64,000 bases of DNA from Thalassotalea atypica (GCF_030295975.1 NZ_AP027364.1:1984001-2048000); one strand, 5' to 3'. Counted from the first letter of the stretch, positions 52,907-63,785 are shown. Made by a program: numbers and translations. Notes: a model not told the origin generated them from the letters alone.

Positions 52907-55438
52907 ATGAAAGCCGAATCAGTATTTATAGACAAACACAGCCTAGTTGACCCATGTTCATTCGACGCGCTTAAAAAACAAGGCTTATTAAAAGTACAAG
53001 AACTATCAGGGCATGTTTGGACGGATTATAACGTACATGATCCCGGCGTTACTATTCTTGAGCAACTCTGCTTTGTACTATCTGATGTCTCTTATCGTGC
53101 AGGTGCAGATGTTACTGATTACTTAGGCGAAAATACAGTAAAGCAATTATTAAACCGCTCCTCGCTACTGGCACCGGAAGATGCATTTCCGTGTCACGCT
53201 ACGACGTTAATGGATCTAAAGCAAATAATACTAGACGCTGTCCCCGAATTGGACAATATACATATCGAAACAATAGGAGAGCAACCTTACCGTTTTGGTT
53301 TGTACAACGTATATATCAGCATCAGTCCATTAGCCAAGATAGAGAACTCAGACATCGAAAAGTCCGCCCTCAAACATAGGGTCTTAGCTTGTTATGGTGC
53401 CAACCGAAATTTGTGTGAAAACATAAATGAAATACATATCAGTGAAGATGTTCCATTTACCATTGAGGCTGAAATTGAAGTTGACGATAGCAATAATAGT
53501 GCTGAAGTTTTGGCAAACATATACTTGAATTGCACCCATAAAATAGCCAATCAAATTAGTTCAAGTAAAGCGTCAGAGGACACTAAAGAATTATCATTAC
53601 AGCAGTCATTGATTGGCCCAAGCGTTATTCATGAACGTCAACACTACGATATTAGCCATAAAACGATAATCCCAGTATTCGAATTTTATGCGGTAATCAA
53701 CGAAATTTCTGAAGTCAAAGCAATCAAATCGTTATCATTTTTCGACAAGAAAGGAAATCGAGTTGATGCCTTATCTGTAGAAAACTATAAACAGCATATT
53801 CGTCTTACACTCCCTGACAGTTCTGAAGGTATTAAAATTAATCTGGTTGCTAATGGACGGATTATACCGACTAATTTTTCAAATTATCAAATGAAATATC
53901 ACGAGTTAATCACCGAACATTTCAGTAATAAATACCATAAAAGGCAATTTGATGATTTTTCCAAAAAAACCAAAAGCAAAGAACTTTACCTAACACAATA
54001 TTCAGGACTTCAAGATCAATTTCCTGCGAACTATGGTATTAATTTTCGAGGTATACCGATTTCATATACGGCTCAACGCAGAGCACAAGCATTTCAGTTG
54101 AAAGGATATTTGGCGATTTTTGAGCAGATCATACTAAATCAAATCCATAAAATAGATGAAATAAGATATCTCTTTTCGCCATTATTGCACGTCCATAAAG
54201 ATCCAACTTCAGTTTTCCTAAATAACAACATCATCCCGGATTTTGATCAAATCAAAAACGAGAATTATGAGCAAAAACTAATGGAGCAGGATGGCAGGTT
54301 CAGTAGTTTTTATCGGCGTGCTAATAAAGTTGTCGATTATTTGCTTGCATTATATGGTGAGGAGTTCGGTCAATATATATTTCAGCAATATGGTACGAAT
54401 AATGGTAATAAGATTACCGATAGAATCGCCTATGAACATAAATTAAGGCTGTTATCACATATTGGTAAGGTAACCAAAAACAGACTTAAAGCAACGGATG
54501 TAACGCAATTTGCCTGGAATACGGATAATATTAGTGGCTGGCAACTTAAAGTCAGCATTTTACTTGGGTTTGGTTGCTTGAAGTTACAATCGTTAAGCTT
54601 TGGTGTCTTTAGAAACGACGTAAATATAGATTTTGCTCAAGACCATGAAAGTAAAGATAAACTGGACTCAGCGTTGTCAGAGTCATTTTTTGATTTTCAT
54701 ATTGATACAGAAGATATATATCAACACTTCCACGCCTTACCTTATCAAGCTATAAAACAAGTGACTCTGACGTCGATTAACAAGTATTTCCCGCTTAAAT
54801 TTACTTGTAAAGAAAAACCTATCAGTCAACGTTTTCTTCAATCAGCGACTAATATTGAAAATTATAAAATAGGACGCTTTACTCAAGGAAATTCTGATAT
54901 TTCAGCAATAGAGTCATTTGAAGATTTGTCCCATATTGCTTTTTACGACCAAGAAGAAAATAGCCACTTTTCAATTGGCAGTTTTCAAGACTTAGCTACC
55001 GCCATCACCGCAGCTAATACATTAATATCCTACTTCCAAAGTATCAGTAAACAATCTGAAGGTATGCACATTATTGAGCACAGCCTCTTGGCTCAATACA
55101 GTGATGTAGAGCAATTGAAAGAGAATTATCCAATTAGCTTTTTTGGAAGTAGAGTGACAGTTATATTGCCAAATTGGACTGCTAAAACCTCTACTCGAAC
55201 TTTTCAAAAACTGGCAGAGGAAACAATTGCTATGCATTGTCCTGCGCATATATACCCTATGTTTTTGTGGTTAGATCTAAGACGAATGTATCACCTGGAA
55301 GTGCGTTACCGGAAGTGGCTTAAGGCTATAGCAACTAATGATGTTGATGTAAAACAGACAAATAAGCTCACACAGCAATTGCTTCATTTTATCTACCATC
55401 TTCACATTAGTGAAGAGAGGGGGGTAAATGAACAATAA
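52907..55438 (+). CDS. Second baseplate wedge protein (Afp12/Pvc12-like)
   Basis: 843 residues. The N-terminus carries the wedge signature VWTDYNVHDPGVTILEQLCF near residue 37, then LSDVSYRAGADVTDYL, matching eCIS J-type/Afp12 proteins. The remainder is long, with helical segments such as RRAQAFQLKGYLAIFEQIIL (residues about 388-407). It would pair with the giant J-like protein to build wedges. Ten-base gap after the previous gene and 11-base overlap with the next. Confidence 0.82.
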   Translation: MKAESVFIDKHSLVDPCSFDALKKQGLLKVQELSGHVWTDYNVHDPGVTILEQLCFVLSDVSYRAGADVTDYLGENTVKQLLNRSSLLAPEDAFPCHATTLMDLKQIILDAVPELDNIHIETIGEQPYRFGLYNVYISISPLAKIENSDIEKSALKHRVLACYGANRNLCENINEIHISEDVPFTIEAEIEVDDSNNSAEVLANIYLNCTHKIANQISSSKASEDTKELSLQQSLIGPSVIHERQHYDISHKTIIPVFEFYAVINEISEVKAIKSLSFFDKKGNRVDALSVENYKQHIRLTLPDSSEGIKINLVANGRIIPTNFSNYQMKYHELITEHFSNKYHKRQFDDFSKKTKSKELYLTQYSGLQDQFPANYGINFRGIPISYTAQRRAQAFQLKGYLAIFEQIILNQIHKIDEIRYLFSPLLHVHKDPTSVFLNNNIIPDFDQIKNENYEQKLMEQDGRFSSFYRRANKVVDYLLALYGEEFGQYIFQQYGTNNGNKITDRIAYEHKLRLLSHIGKVTKNRLKATDVTQFAWNTDNISGWQLKVSILLGFGCLKLQSLSFGVFRNDVNIDFAQDHESKDKLDSALSESFFDFHIDTEDIYQHFHALPYQAIKQVTLTSINKYFPLKFTCKEKPISQRFLQSATNIENYKIGRFTQGNSDISAIESFEDLSHIAFYDQEENSHFSIGSFQDLATAITAANTLISYFQSISKQSEGMHIIEHSLLAQYSDVEQLKENYPISFFGSRVTVILPNWTAKTSTRTFQKLAEETIAMHCPAHIYPMFLWLDLRRMYHLEVRYRKWLKAIATNDVDVKQTNKLTQQLLHFIYHLHISEERGVNEQ

Positions 55439-58400
55439 CATTGTCATAGATCAAGCAGCGCTTGAAGTAACTTTTCAAAATCATACTCAGGCAACAAGTT
55501 ACGAGCATGAATTGACCGCAATTTGTCAGGATTCGTTATTGCCCATTATTGAACGTAAGCTTAGCTCGGCATTGTCTTTAAAGTCGCAAACTATTGACTA
55601 CCTCGAGCTTAATTTGGGCACGCTAAATAGCGCAAATTTGCAAAATGAGATGACATTCAGATTGGCCTTTGAGTTAGAACGGATTTTAGGTGAAGTAAAT
55701 AGCAATAAGTCTAAAAATGAACAAGACTTAGTCAAGTTATGCACCAAAAAAGAAAAACTACAGGATTCAGAAAAGTGTCAATTAATCAGCTGGCTACTTA
55801 ATGTAGCCAGCTTTTCAGACAAAGAATTAGCGGCACACTACCAAGATATATACAATTTGTTGAAGAAAGTAATTGAACTACAGCCACGTATTATTGCAAT
55901 AGTTTTACGTGAGCATGTAGATAGCATTGAAAACGTAAAGCGTCTAGTCAGTTTGATTGACCATGAACAACTAACGAAAATTTTTAAAGAATTGTGTAAA
56001 AAATTGAGTACTGAGAAAATTCATTTTCTGCAAGAGATTTTTAGTAAAACGATTGAAAATAGAGAATTGACTACGGCGCAAAAATATCATACAGAGCAGT
56101 TACTTGCGTCGCTTATTTGCTTCTCAGCCCAATCTAACTTCAGTGGTTTTGATGCTTATAACATAAAACACATAATTAGAAAATTAGGACTAAAACTAGA
56201 ATTTAACACCATATCTGATGATACATTATCATCTATATTCACAGAGCCTTCGCATTGTCGAAGAGTTAACCAAGCAATTGTATATGAAAATAATGAAGGC
56301 TGTTCATTGCTGAGCGGATTTTCCAGAGCGTTAAAAACAAATGATCGCGATGCTTGTAGAAAATACCTAGAACTTTTGCTACTTAATTCTCCACTCGCAC
56401 TAGTTGAATTTATTCGATGCTATCAAAATAAGCAGTTGATCATTAAAACATTGTGCCACCATTTACTAGATAAACAGCTGATAAATGTCATTACGCATTA
56501 TGACAAAGAGCATACAGAATTAGTCGATTGGCTGCCATTTTTTACCCTGTCGATATCATTAGAAACATTGCCTTTGTCCTCGATGAAAATTAGCAGACAA
56601 GAAAGTAAAAGCATTGCATCAATAATCGCCAAAGAGGCATGGCGACATTTGTTTTGGTCGATAACGCTTGAATATCTCTTTGTTCAAAAAAGACACCTTA
56701 ATACTCAACAAGCATTTTTGTGTTACTTACTCTACAACTTGGCCAACAACAATGGTTTAAAACCAACGTCGTTGCTTGAGTATTTTCGTTTTAGCATCCG
56801 CAGTTTATCAGGAGCTAATTCTCTTAAATGTTTGTTGGATAGTTTATTTATAACACTAGAAAGTGACTATGAGTCTGAATCGGTGAAACAAAAATATATC
56901 AACGATATTGATCAGCAAATTGTTCACCATCAAGACATAGAGCTATTGATAGAAAGTACCTATAAACTAAAAAATAATAGAGAACAGCAGTTAAATCGAA
57001 TTGTGATTTCGTTACTAAACGGTTCGTCATTTACCAAGTTGATGTTATTTCAAGCGTTAAAAGCGCAAGTAATAAAGGGTATTGGGATTGACGTTCAACT
57101 GAGCAATAAAACACTATCTGAGTTACTAAAAACTAGCCTGATGACATTAAGTCACTGGAGTCAAGAAAACAGCAATCAGCTATTGAACTCAATAAATCGA
57201 ATAGCGGTAAATGAGCATGAAAAGTCAAAGTATTACCTATTGTCACTCGAAAAAAACTTACTAAATGAGGCTATTGATATAAGGCTGCTAAGCCAGTATG
57301 TGCAAAAAAATGTCCTAAATTCAGGTCTTGACCAAACTAACTCTTTATCTGCTACTAGCCATTATGATGCTGAGCCAGTTGAGAGGAATGAAATTGTAAA
57401 CTACTTAACTGAATTTTTAGAGCCTAACAATGCGTTGGCTATTGCGATGAAAAGCTCTGAACGAGCAAAACTATTTCACAACGACATGGTTATGGGAGCG
57501 CTTGAGCAGTGCCCTGATTTTTTGCGCAAAAAAGTCGAACACGCACTACATAATGAGACATCATTTTATAGTTTCATTCAGCACTTGAAAGAGTCATTGT
57601 TAATTCGATTAGCTATGTTACTCAATAGTAATCGATTTGTTGATATCTACCGTCGTTACAAGTGGTTATATATGGCTACGTACAACAGCGTCTATTCAGG
57701 AGGTAACTTTAATTTATTGAAATGGAATCACTTATTTCTTCAGTTGCAGGCTGATGTGCATTTCGATAATGGCGTTGATGGTGTAGATAGCTGGGTCAAA
57801 CAGGTTGCTAATAAAGTAGATAAACCACGCAGACTGACTAAAAATATCATCATGAAAAAACTATCATATTACATCGATGAAAAATATCTTGATGATAAAA
57901 ATGTGTTGGATTTTTTTAGAACAGATACCACAAATCAGCTCGTAAATTCCGCACGTGAAATAGACTTTGAAAAGAAATTAAGCCCAAAACTGTCAAGCAA
58001 TCACAGTGAATATAATTACTTTGAGTCAATACTATTCACTCTGTTTACCAGGAAAAACGCTAACATTTCGATGTCAGCGTATATCAGAGTCTTAGAGGCA
58101 AGTGCTGATATAGTCAGGCAATACTTCACTCAATACGTGGGGAATACTCAGCATCGCAATTGTTTCATTAGCAACATATCGAACAATGCACTTCAACAGA
58201 CCTGTTCGATATTGTTCAACGAAAAATACGATGGTCTATTGTGCAAACTGTTTGATGAGTTATCTTTAAATACTTATTGCGGTGGGCTACAAGGCACAAA
58301 AAGTGTAGACCGCATCATATGGTCTTGCTTACTGAGTTACTTTCATAATCAAGGGACTGAAGACTTCGTACTTGAACAGTGTATTGATTATTTATCTACC

Positions 58401-60131
58401 GAGTTTCAAAGGAATAATATTTATTTAACCGAGCCCGGTGTATGCCTTGACGATAATGCCAACGTTCGAAACCGATATTGTGCTATGTGGGAAAAAGTCA
58501 GAAATCGTCAAGCATCAAGTGGTGACAGTGAAGATACTACAGCATTAATGGCTAAACGTGAGAAATTGAGTCAAATAAAGAATCAGTTCTTAATATTACC
58601 CATTTCCGCAGAGTTACTTTCTAGTATTGGTCAAATGTGCAAGCAATGCGCTATGGAAGCACTAGCGTTTTACAACTGGCTAGTGAATTGCCAACTTTCA
58701 AAGAAAAACCTTAATGCATTATCGGTTAATCAGCTTAATGAACTAATTAAAAACTATTTGAATTTGATCATCCAAGACAAGCAAACATGTGCTGATTATA
58801 TGATTCAATTGGCGACATATATTACAAAGCATAGCTATGAAAAGCAGGCCCTAATTTATAGTTTAATACAATTAGTCACAACGAAGTTCATAGATTTTTC
58901 GAGTATTGAAATCCAAAACCGTATTAATGATTATCAAGAGAATAAGAATATTCCAAGCGACGAGACTTATAAAAAGCTCACTTTGGAAAAACATTCACCT
59001 GAACTTGCTAAACTGCCCGCATTGAGTGCTGCCCTTAAAGCGGGAAACGCTCAGAAAATTGTATTTGAAATACAACAATACATCGAAACGCATGCCAATC
59101 ATTATGAGTTAATTGACTTTTTGACTAATGATAACGTGTTTATGCAGCTAACCAATTGTGTGTCGGAATCTGACTTACTTATCATTTTGTCTTATTTTAA
59201 CGTTAAGAGCTTAGGTAAGACGCTAGAATTGACCACAATATTGCAGATGCTGCTATCGAGGAGGAACATTGGTGTTACTCAGGCAGAAATAAACCTGCAT
59301 CAATGGAAAGTTATTTTTGATTATTTCCTAATTCAAGGACTAAGTTTTAATCTTGCCTGGTTTATTCATCAATACTTTCATTCATATATTCTTAAGTACA
59401 AAAACGTATCTACTCAATTGAGCTCTGAGCTTGAATTACTGATCAGTGAACTTTCGTTTTATCAACTTGGCTTTGCTGAAATTTCTTTCAAAAAGACTGT
59501 TGAAGGGTTAGTTAAAACCCTATCGGGAAATATTTCAAATGAAAGGGGGCAAGCACCATTAGTGGCAACGGATACTCATCAACAAGATAATGTGAGAGAT
59601 GACGCATTTAAACATGATAAACCACAAATCGCGTATATCAATAATGCAGGTTTAGTGTTGTTATCTCCATATTTACCTAGATTATTCTCGATTATGGAGT
59701 TGACACAACACGGAAAATTTCGCGATCAATATCACCAAACAAAAGCAGTAAATGTCTTACAACATATTATAGCGCCTGAACGCGAATTTCATGAGCATCA
59801 ACTGGCATTAAACAAATTAATGTGTGGCATGGAGTTAAGCCAAAGCGTAAAGCCAGATCCCACTCTGAGCGATAAACAAAAAGAAGTCATCAATGATTTA
59901 CTCTCTGAAGTAATCAAACAATGGCCAGCACTTGGAAATACCAGTATTAATGGTTTACGCCAAACATTTTTAGCCAGGGAAGGTGCATTGTATAGGGAAG
60001 AAAACAACTGGCATCTTGACGTATTACCAGAGCCATTTGACATCTTATTAGACGGGCTTCCATGGACCTATTCAACGTTTAAGTATTCTTGGATGACGGG
60101 TTTATTATCAACTACATGGAGGGATTCATAG
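55428..60131 (+). CDS. CIS tape-measure-family protein, 1567 residues
   Basis: Assigned to the contractile injection system tape measure family by two ends. The N-terminal SLLPIIERKLSSALSLKSQ and DYLELNLGTL, and the C-terminal IAYINNAGLVLLSPYLPRLF, HQLALNKLMCGMELSQSV, QWPALGNTSINGLRQTF, and WHLDVLPEPFDILLDGLPW are characteristic. The roughly 1400 residues between are helix-rich without clear repeats. The family is thought to set tube length, so a long protein may mean a long particle. GAGAGGGGGG stands before its ATG. Confidence 0.88.
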   Translation: MNNNIVIDQAALEVTFQNHTQATSYEHELTAICQDSLLPIIERKLSSALSLKSQTIDYLELNLGTLNSANLQNEMTFRLAFELERILGEVNSNKSKNEQDLVKLCTKKEKLQDSEKCQLISWLLNVASFSDKELAAHYQDIYNLLKKVIELQPRIIAIVLREHVDSIENVKRLVSLIDHEQLTKIFKELCKKLSTEKIHFLQEIFSKTIENRELTTAQKYHTEQLLASLICFSAQSNFSGFDAYNIKHIIRKLGLKLEFNTISDDTLSSIFTEPSHCRRVNQAIVYENNEGCSLLSGFSRALKTNDRDACRKYLELLLLNSPLALVEFIRCYQNKQLIIKTLCHHLLDKQLINVITHYDKEHTELVDWLPFFTLSISLETLPLSSMKISRQESKSIASIIAKEAWRHLFWSITLEYLFVQKRHLNTQQAFLCYLLYNLANNNGLKPTSLLEYFRFSIRSLSGANSLKCLLDSLFITLESDYESESVKQKYINDIDQQIVHHQDIELLIESTYKLKNNREQQLNRIVISLLNGSSFTKLMLFQALKAQVIKGIGIDVQLSNKTLSELLKTSLMTLSHWSQENSNQLLNSINRIAVNEHEKSKYYLLSLEKNLLNEAIDIRLLSQYVQKNVLNSGLDQTNSLSATSHYDAEPVERNEIVNYLTEFLEPNNALAIAMKSSERAKLFHNDMVMGALEQCPDFLRKKVEHALHNETSFYSFIQHLKESLLIRLAMLLNSNRFVDIYRRYKWLYMATYNSVYSGGNFNLLKWNHLFLQLQADVHFDNGVDGVDSWVKQVANKVDKPRRLTKNIIMKKLSYYIDEKYLDDKNVLDFFRTDTTNQLVNSAREIDFEKKLSPKLSSNHSEYNYFESILFTLFTRKNANISMSAYIRVLEASADIVRQYFTQYVGNTQHRNCFISNISNNALQQTCSILFNEKYDGLLCKLFDELSLNTYCGGLQGTKSVDRIIWSCLLSYFHNQGTEDFVLEQCIDYLSTEFQRNNIYLTEPGVCLDDNANVRNRYCAMWEKVRNRQASSGDSEDTTALMAKREKLSQIKNQFLILPISAELLSSIGQMCKQCAMEALAFYNWLVNCQLSKKNLNALSVNQLNELIKNYLNLIIQDKQTCADYMIQLATYITKHSYEKQALIYSLIQLVTTKFIDFSSIEIQNRINDYQENKNIPSDETYKKLTLEKHSPELAKLPALSAALKAGNAQKIVFEIQQYIETHANHYELIDFLTNDNVFMQLTNCVSESDLLIILSYFNVKSLGKTLELTTILQMLLSRRNIGVTQAEINLHQWKVIFDYFLIQGLSFNLAWFIHQYFHSYILKYKNVSTQLSSELELLISELSFYQLGFAEISFKKTVEGLVKTLSGNISNERGQAPLVATDTHQQDNVRDDAFKHDKPQIAYINNAGLVLLSPYLPRLFSIMELTQHGKFRDQYHQTKAVNVLQHIIAPEREFHEHQLALNKLMCGMELSQSVKPDPTLSDKQKEVINDLLSEVIKQWPALGNTSINGLRQTFLAREGALYREENNWHLDVLPEPFDILLDGLPWTYSTFKYSWMTGLLSTTWRDS

Positions 60132-60186
60132 TGAATCCGGATAACGTACATGATTTCTTCTTGTGGTGGTTCAAAAGGAGTTATCT

Positions 60187-61575
60187 ATGATAAACGCCCA
60201 GCAATTGTATATCGCATTAAACAAAAGTGATGATCTCAAAGCGCTCAATGCAGAAGTGATGGAATTTGAAGTGCAATGGTTTCAAACAGTTTTGACACAA
60301 CGCCTAACTCATTATTTCGAATTAGATCAGGAATTTGATGTTTCAACCATTGTCCCTCCAAATATTAATGAACATAGCTCGGCGTATGCGCAATTTATAT
60401 GTCAAAACAACTTAAATTACTGCCAACGATTAGCTATTTTATTGGCGTTAATGCCTCATGTTAAGCCGGGTGTTCTGGATACATTTTTTATTAAGAATAC
60501 TAACCTTGAAAGAAATTATACCGAGTTTGGAGGACTTCAAGGAAAAGCGCATACAGGCTTCTTACCAACAGTTGAAACATTAATTTTTATTTTGTCAGGG
60601 AACAACATGAATGAACGCTTTACAGCATTACACTTGTTTGATGACGAAAGCACTTTAATAAAGAACAAAGTGGTGGAAATAAACCGTGAGCACAAGGATG
60701 AGCCATTTTTATCAAGTGGTCTTAGAATTGGTGTCGACTATCTCAATCTATTTACTACTGGTGTAGTACACAAACCTGATTTTAGTATGTCGTTTCCAGC
60801 CAAGAGGATCTCAACTCCGTTAGCATGGGAAGAACTTGTCTTAAATCATAATGTGCTTGACGAAATTGAACAAATCACGAGTTGGGTTAATTTTCAAAAT
60901 ACCATTATGGGCGAGTGGGAATTATCAAAGAATATCAAGCCGGGCTATCGCGCTGCACTATACGGTCCCCCAGGTACCGGGAAGTCACTGACTGCAACAT
61001 TGATAGGCAAGAAAACAGGAATGGATGTTTATCGAATTGATCTATCTGCTATTGTTTCTAAATATATTGGCGAGACGGAAAAGAACCTAGCAAATGTCTT
61101 TGACCAGGCTGAAAATAAAAACTGGATACTGTTTTTTGATGAGGCTGATGCTTTGTTTGGAAAACGCACTGGAGAATCTTCATCGAATGACCGTCATGCT
61201 AACCAAGAAATCGCTTATTTATTGCAGCGAACTGAGAGTTTTCCAGGGGTCATCATCTTAGCGACAAACTTAAAATGTAATATGGATGACGCATTTGTCA
61301 GACGGTTTCAGTCAGTCATCTATTTTCCAATGCCAGACGAAACACTTAGAGCAAAATTATGGCGAAATATTATCGGAGACAGGTGCCGCCTTGCCGATGA
61401 TGTTGATATACATGCCCTTGCGGAGCACTACGAATTATCTGGAGGCTCTATTATCAATGTTGTCAGACACGCAGCCATCAATGTGCTACGCAATAAAAAG
61501 GAACTGTTTCATCAACAGGATTTTATTCAAGGCATTAGAAAGGAAATGCTTAAAGAAGGGAAGGTGATATCGTGA
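60187..61575 (+). CDS. AAA+ ATPase (Afp15/Pvc15-like)
   Basis: 462 residues from the ATG at 60187, with AAAGGAGT seven bases upstream (an in-frame start at 60163 is less likely). Walker A GPPGTGKS at residues 260-267, Walker B ILFFDEAD with Asp318-Glu319, then sensor-1 region ILATNLKCNMDDAFVRRF with arginine finger pair. The N-terminal half is a substrate-binding region with no known catalysis. Afp15 relatives help particle assembly or cargo loading. Its stop overlaps the next start (GTGA). Confidence 0.93.
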   Translation: MINAQQLYIALNKSDDLKALNAEVMEFEVQWFQTVLTQRLTHYFELDQEFDVSTIVPPNINEHSSAYAQFICQNNLNYCQRLAILLALMPHVKPGVLDTFFIKNTNLERNYTEFGGLQGKAHTGFLPTVETLIFILSGNNMNERFTALHLFDDESTLIKNKVVEINREHKDEPFLSSGLRIGVDYLNLFTTGVVHKPDFSMSFPAKRISTPLAWEELVLNHNVLDEIEQITSWVNFQNTIMGEWELSKNIKPGYRAALYGPPGTGKSLTATLIGKKTGMDVYRIDLSAIVSKYIGETEKNLANVFDQAENKNWILFFDEADALFGKRTGESSSNDRHANQEIAYLLQRTESFPGVIILATNLKCNMDDAFVRRFQSVIYFPMPDETLRAKLWRNIIGDRCRLADDVDIHALAEHYELSGGSIINVVRHAAINVLRNKKELFHQQDFIQGIRKEMLKEGKVIS

Positions 61576-63785
61576 GCACCGTATTATCAGTTCGAAAAAT
61601 TAGCTGCTTCAATATGAGAACCTTTTATATATGTTTCATATTGAGTTGTATTTCAACTCTTACAATTGCTAATGATGTCAAAAGCAGTAGCGCTGAGTTG
61701 TCTTGTGAGCAGGCGTTGGACGAAAATCATCAGTTAACTAAATTACAAAATATGTTAATTCAAGTGGGGCTGTACCATGTCAATATGGAGTTCAAAGACG
61801 ATGTGCAACAATACAAACAGGACGCAAAACTACTCTCAGACAGTGTCGTCGGAAAGGTAACTCGCCAATGGCTCAGTAGTTTTTGTTCGTCGTTAATTGA
61901 ATATCAGAAAGCCAACGTGATCGCTACATTATTTATTTATTCGGCCATTAAAAAAGTTGAGCCAGATTGTAAAGCCGTCAGTAACATTTCAATGTTAAAT
62001 CAGTGGTTTAACAAACAAACACAAGGGATAGAAAAAGAGTGGGTCCAAGGGTTGCTGCGCCAATGCAGCCTTGATTCAGCAGAAACATTGATAGGGCAGA
62101 AGTCATATAAACCAAACTACTACATGTTAACGGCGGAAGACATGAAAACTATCTCCAAAAAAGATGAATCGAATAAAGCGCCAAACAATTTAACTATGGA
62201 AGTTGAATTTCCACAGAAAATATTGGATACCCTGAAACTAGTACAAGATAAACCATTTCCAACTTATCGACTATTTGCCAAAACATTACATTCTATTTTA
62301 AAGGAAGATTTAACATCGCCACAATTCGCGGGTGTAGAATCTCTGGCTAACAAAGGTATAGAGATTAATAATACGGTTTTGGGCAGTGCTGATTGTGGTT
62401 GTGTAAAAAATATTGAAGATAATAAAGTAACTTACAACATATATCCTGGTTGGTTGTATTCTGCAGCTGATAAAGAACACGTAGCACCAATGTCGAAGGA
62501 TAAAGAAAAAGCAAAGACAGACAAATTAAAGAAAATTGATTACAGCACTATTTCCCGGATAGGTTATCAAGGGCTAAGCCTTAGTGAAAATGGCAAATTT
62601 AATCACGAAACAGCTTTAAAGTATTGGTATAAGGCCAGTGAAAAATTTATTAAGCAAGCTAACCAGCACTACAGTAAAAAGGATATTATCGTAGAATTAG
62701 AAAACTGGAAATCGTGGGATAAATTAACTATTAAGGAAGCGCTTACCAGTTTTAAATACAATATCTTAAACCCTGAACACTATGCTGCCAGCTCCAAATC
62801 CATGCCAATAGATGGTGTTACTTTATATTTTCCTGACTATTCTTCAGAGTTTAATCTTCAATTATCAGAAATCGCTGATGAATTTATTAGCTTAAAGAAG
62901 GATCACGCTGAATTTCATGTCAACGTTTTGCTAGATATAGCAATTTGCGGGGCCAATATCGATTGCTCTACCGCGAAATTGAACACACCACTAGTTGACT
63001 TGAAAACGTGTGAAATTGCCATTGGTGGAAAAATTAAGAAGCAAGAAGAAAGTAGCCGATGCGCTGTGGTTAAATCGGAGGGCGCCACGATAGAAGAGCA
63101 AGAGGCCGCTAAACACAAAGTCGATATGGAAACATTAAATTACGTATTGATTTATTTACCAGAGAAAACAACCGAAACCAAAAAGCACTTACGAAGAGTA
63201 ATAGAAAACACCTTTAAAGGAGAAGGTCGTAGTAAAATGTTAAATAAAATCATCCCTATCATAGTGCCTTACGACTTATCTCAAGAACAGAGTTTCGAAC
63301 AAGTTGAAGATGATATCGTCTATGCGAAACATAATTTTGGCGGCATTGGTTTTTGGCCACTTCCACTTGAGGGAGAGCCTTCGTTCAAAAAACTACAGGG
63401 TATTATCAACACGCACCTTTTTAACAATGCCGAACAAAAATACATAGAGAAACTTGTTAGTAAAGTACTGCCTATAGAAATGTGTGATTTCATCTGCACT
63501 CAGCGGGGGTACTTCAGAACCGTATTAGGGACGCTTGTGTTTTTTCTAGTCGTTTCTGCTTTCGCCAAAAGCTCATCATGTTATGTCTGCAAAATTATTG
63601 AACAATACCAACGTACGTATTTATCTTCATGGATTGCTACTTTAGTTTTGGTACTTGCGATGCTTGGTTGTGATCGATTTTTTCAAGAACATGCAGACAA
63701 AGCAATGTCTGGGGTGGTTGTCACAATTGTGTTTTATTTTATTGGCAACTACATTATTAATATCAAAAAAAAGCAGTTGCCGTGA
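61572..63785 (+). CDS. Exported membrane-anchored protein coupled to the eCIS ATPase; possible degenerate GH18-like domain
   Basis: 737 residues. A hydrophobic N-terminal segment (RTFYICFILSCISTLTIAN, about residues 16-34) suggests a signal peptide or anchor; the internal ATG at 61614 is an alternative start. Many cysteines lie in the exported part. The block NIYPGWLYSAAD, IDYSTISRIGYQGLSL and DGVTLYFPDYSSE resembles the GH18-type barrel of uncharacterised exported proteins, but lacks the DxxDxDxE catalytic motif. Two or three membrane segments close the protein (VLGTLVFFLVVSAF, IATLVLVLAMLGC, VVTIVFYFIGNYII). It overlaps the ATPase gene by four bases. Function is not known. Confidence 0.65.
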   Translation: MSTVLSVRKISCFNMRTFYICFILSCISTLTIANDVKSSSAELSCEQALDENHQLTKLQNMLIQVGLYHVNMEFKDDVQQYKQDAKLLSDSVVGKVTRQWLSSFCSSLIEYQKANVIATLFIYSAIKKVEPDCKAVSNISMLNQWFNKQTQGIEKEWVQGLLRQCSLDSAETLIGQKSYKPNYYMLTAEDMKTISKKDESNKAPNNLTMEVEFPQKILDTLKLVQDKPFPTYRLFAKTLHSILKEDLTSPQFAGVESLANKGIEINNTVLGSADCGCVKNIEDNKVTYNIYPGWLYSAADKEHVAPMSKDKEKAKTDKLKKIDYSTISRIGYQGLSLSENGKFNHETALKYWYKASEKFIKQANQHYSKKDIIVELENWKSWDKLTIKEALTSFKYNILNPEHYAASSKSMPIDGVTLYFPDYSSEFNLQLSEIADEFISLKKDHAEFHVNVLLDIAICGANIDCSTAKLNTPLVDLKTCEIAIGGKIKKQEESSRCAVVKSEGATIEEQEAAKHKVDMETLNYVLIYLPEKTTETKKHLRRVIENTFKGEGRSKMLNKIIPIIVPYDLSQEQSFEQVEDDIVYAKHNFGGIGFWPLPLEGEPSFKKLQGIINTHLFNNAEQKYIEKLVSKVLPIEMCDFICTQRGYFRTVLGTLVFFLVVSAFAKSSSCYVCKIIEQYQRTYLSSWIATLVLVLAMLGCDRFFQEHADKAMSGVVVTIVFYFIGNYIINIKKKQLP

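Noticed and set aside
40429-63785. Prophage or R-type phage tail
   Set aside because: No head, terminase, portal, integrase, holin or endolysin gene is seen. LysM, DUF4255, DUF5908, AAA+ and tape-measure family proteins are eCIS markers.
40429-63785. Type VI secretion system
   Set aside because: TssJ, TssL, TssM, TssK, a split TssB/TssC sheath and ClpV are missing; the sheath is a single-chain type and the ATPase is Afp15-like.
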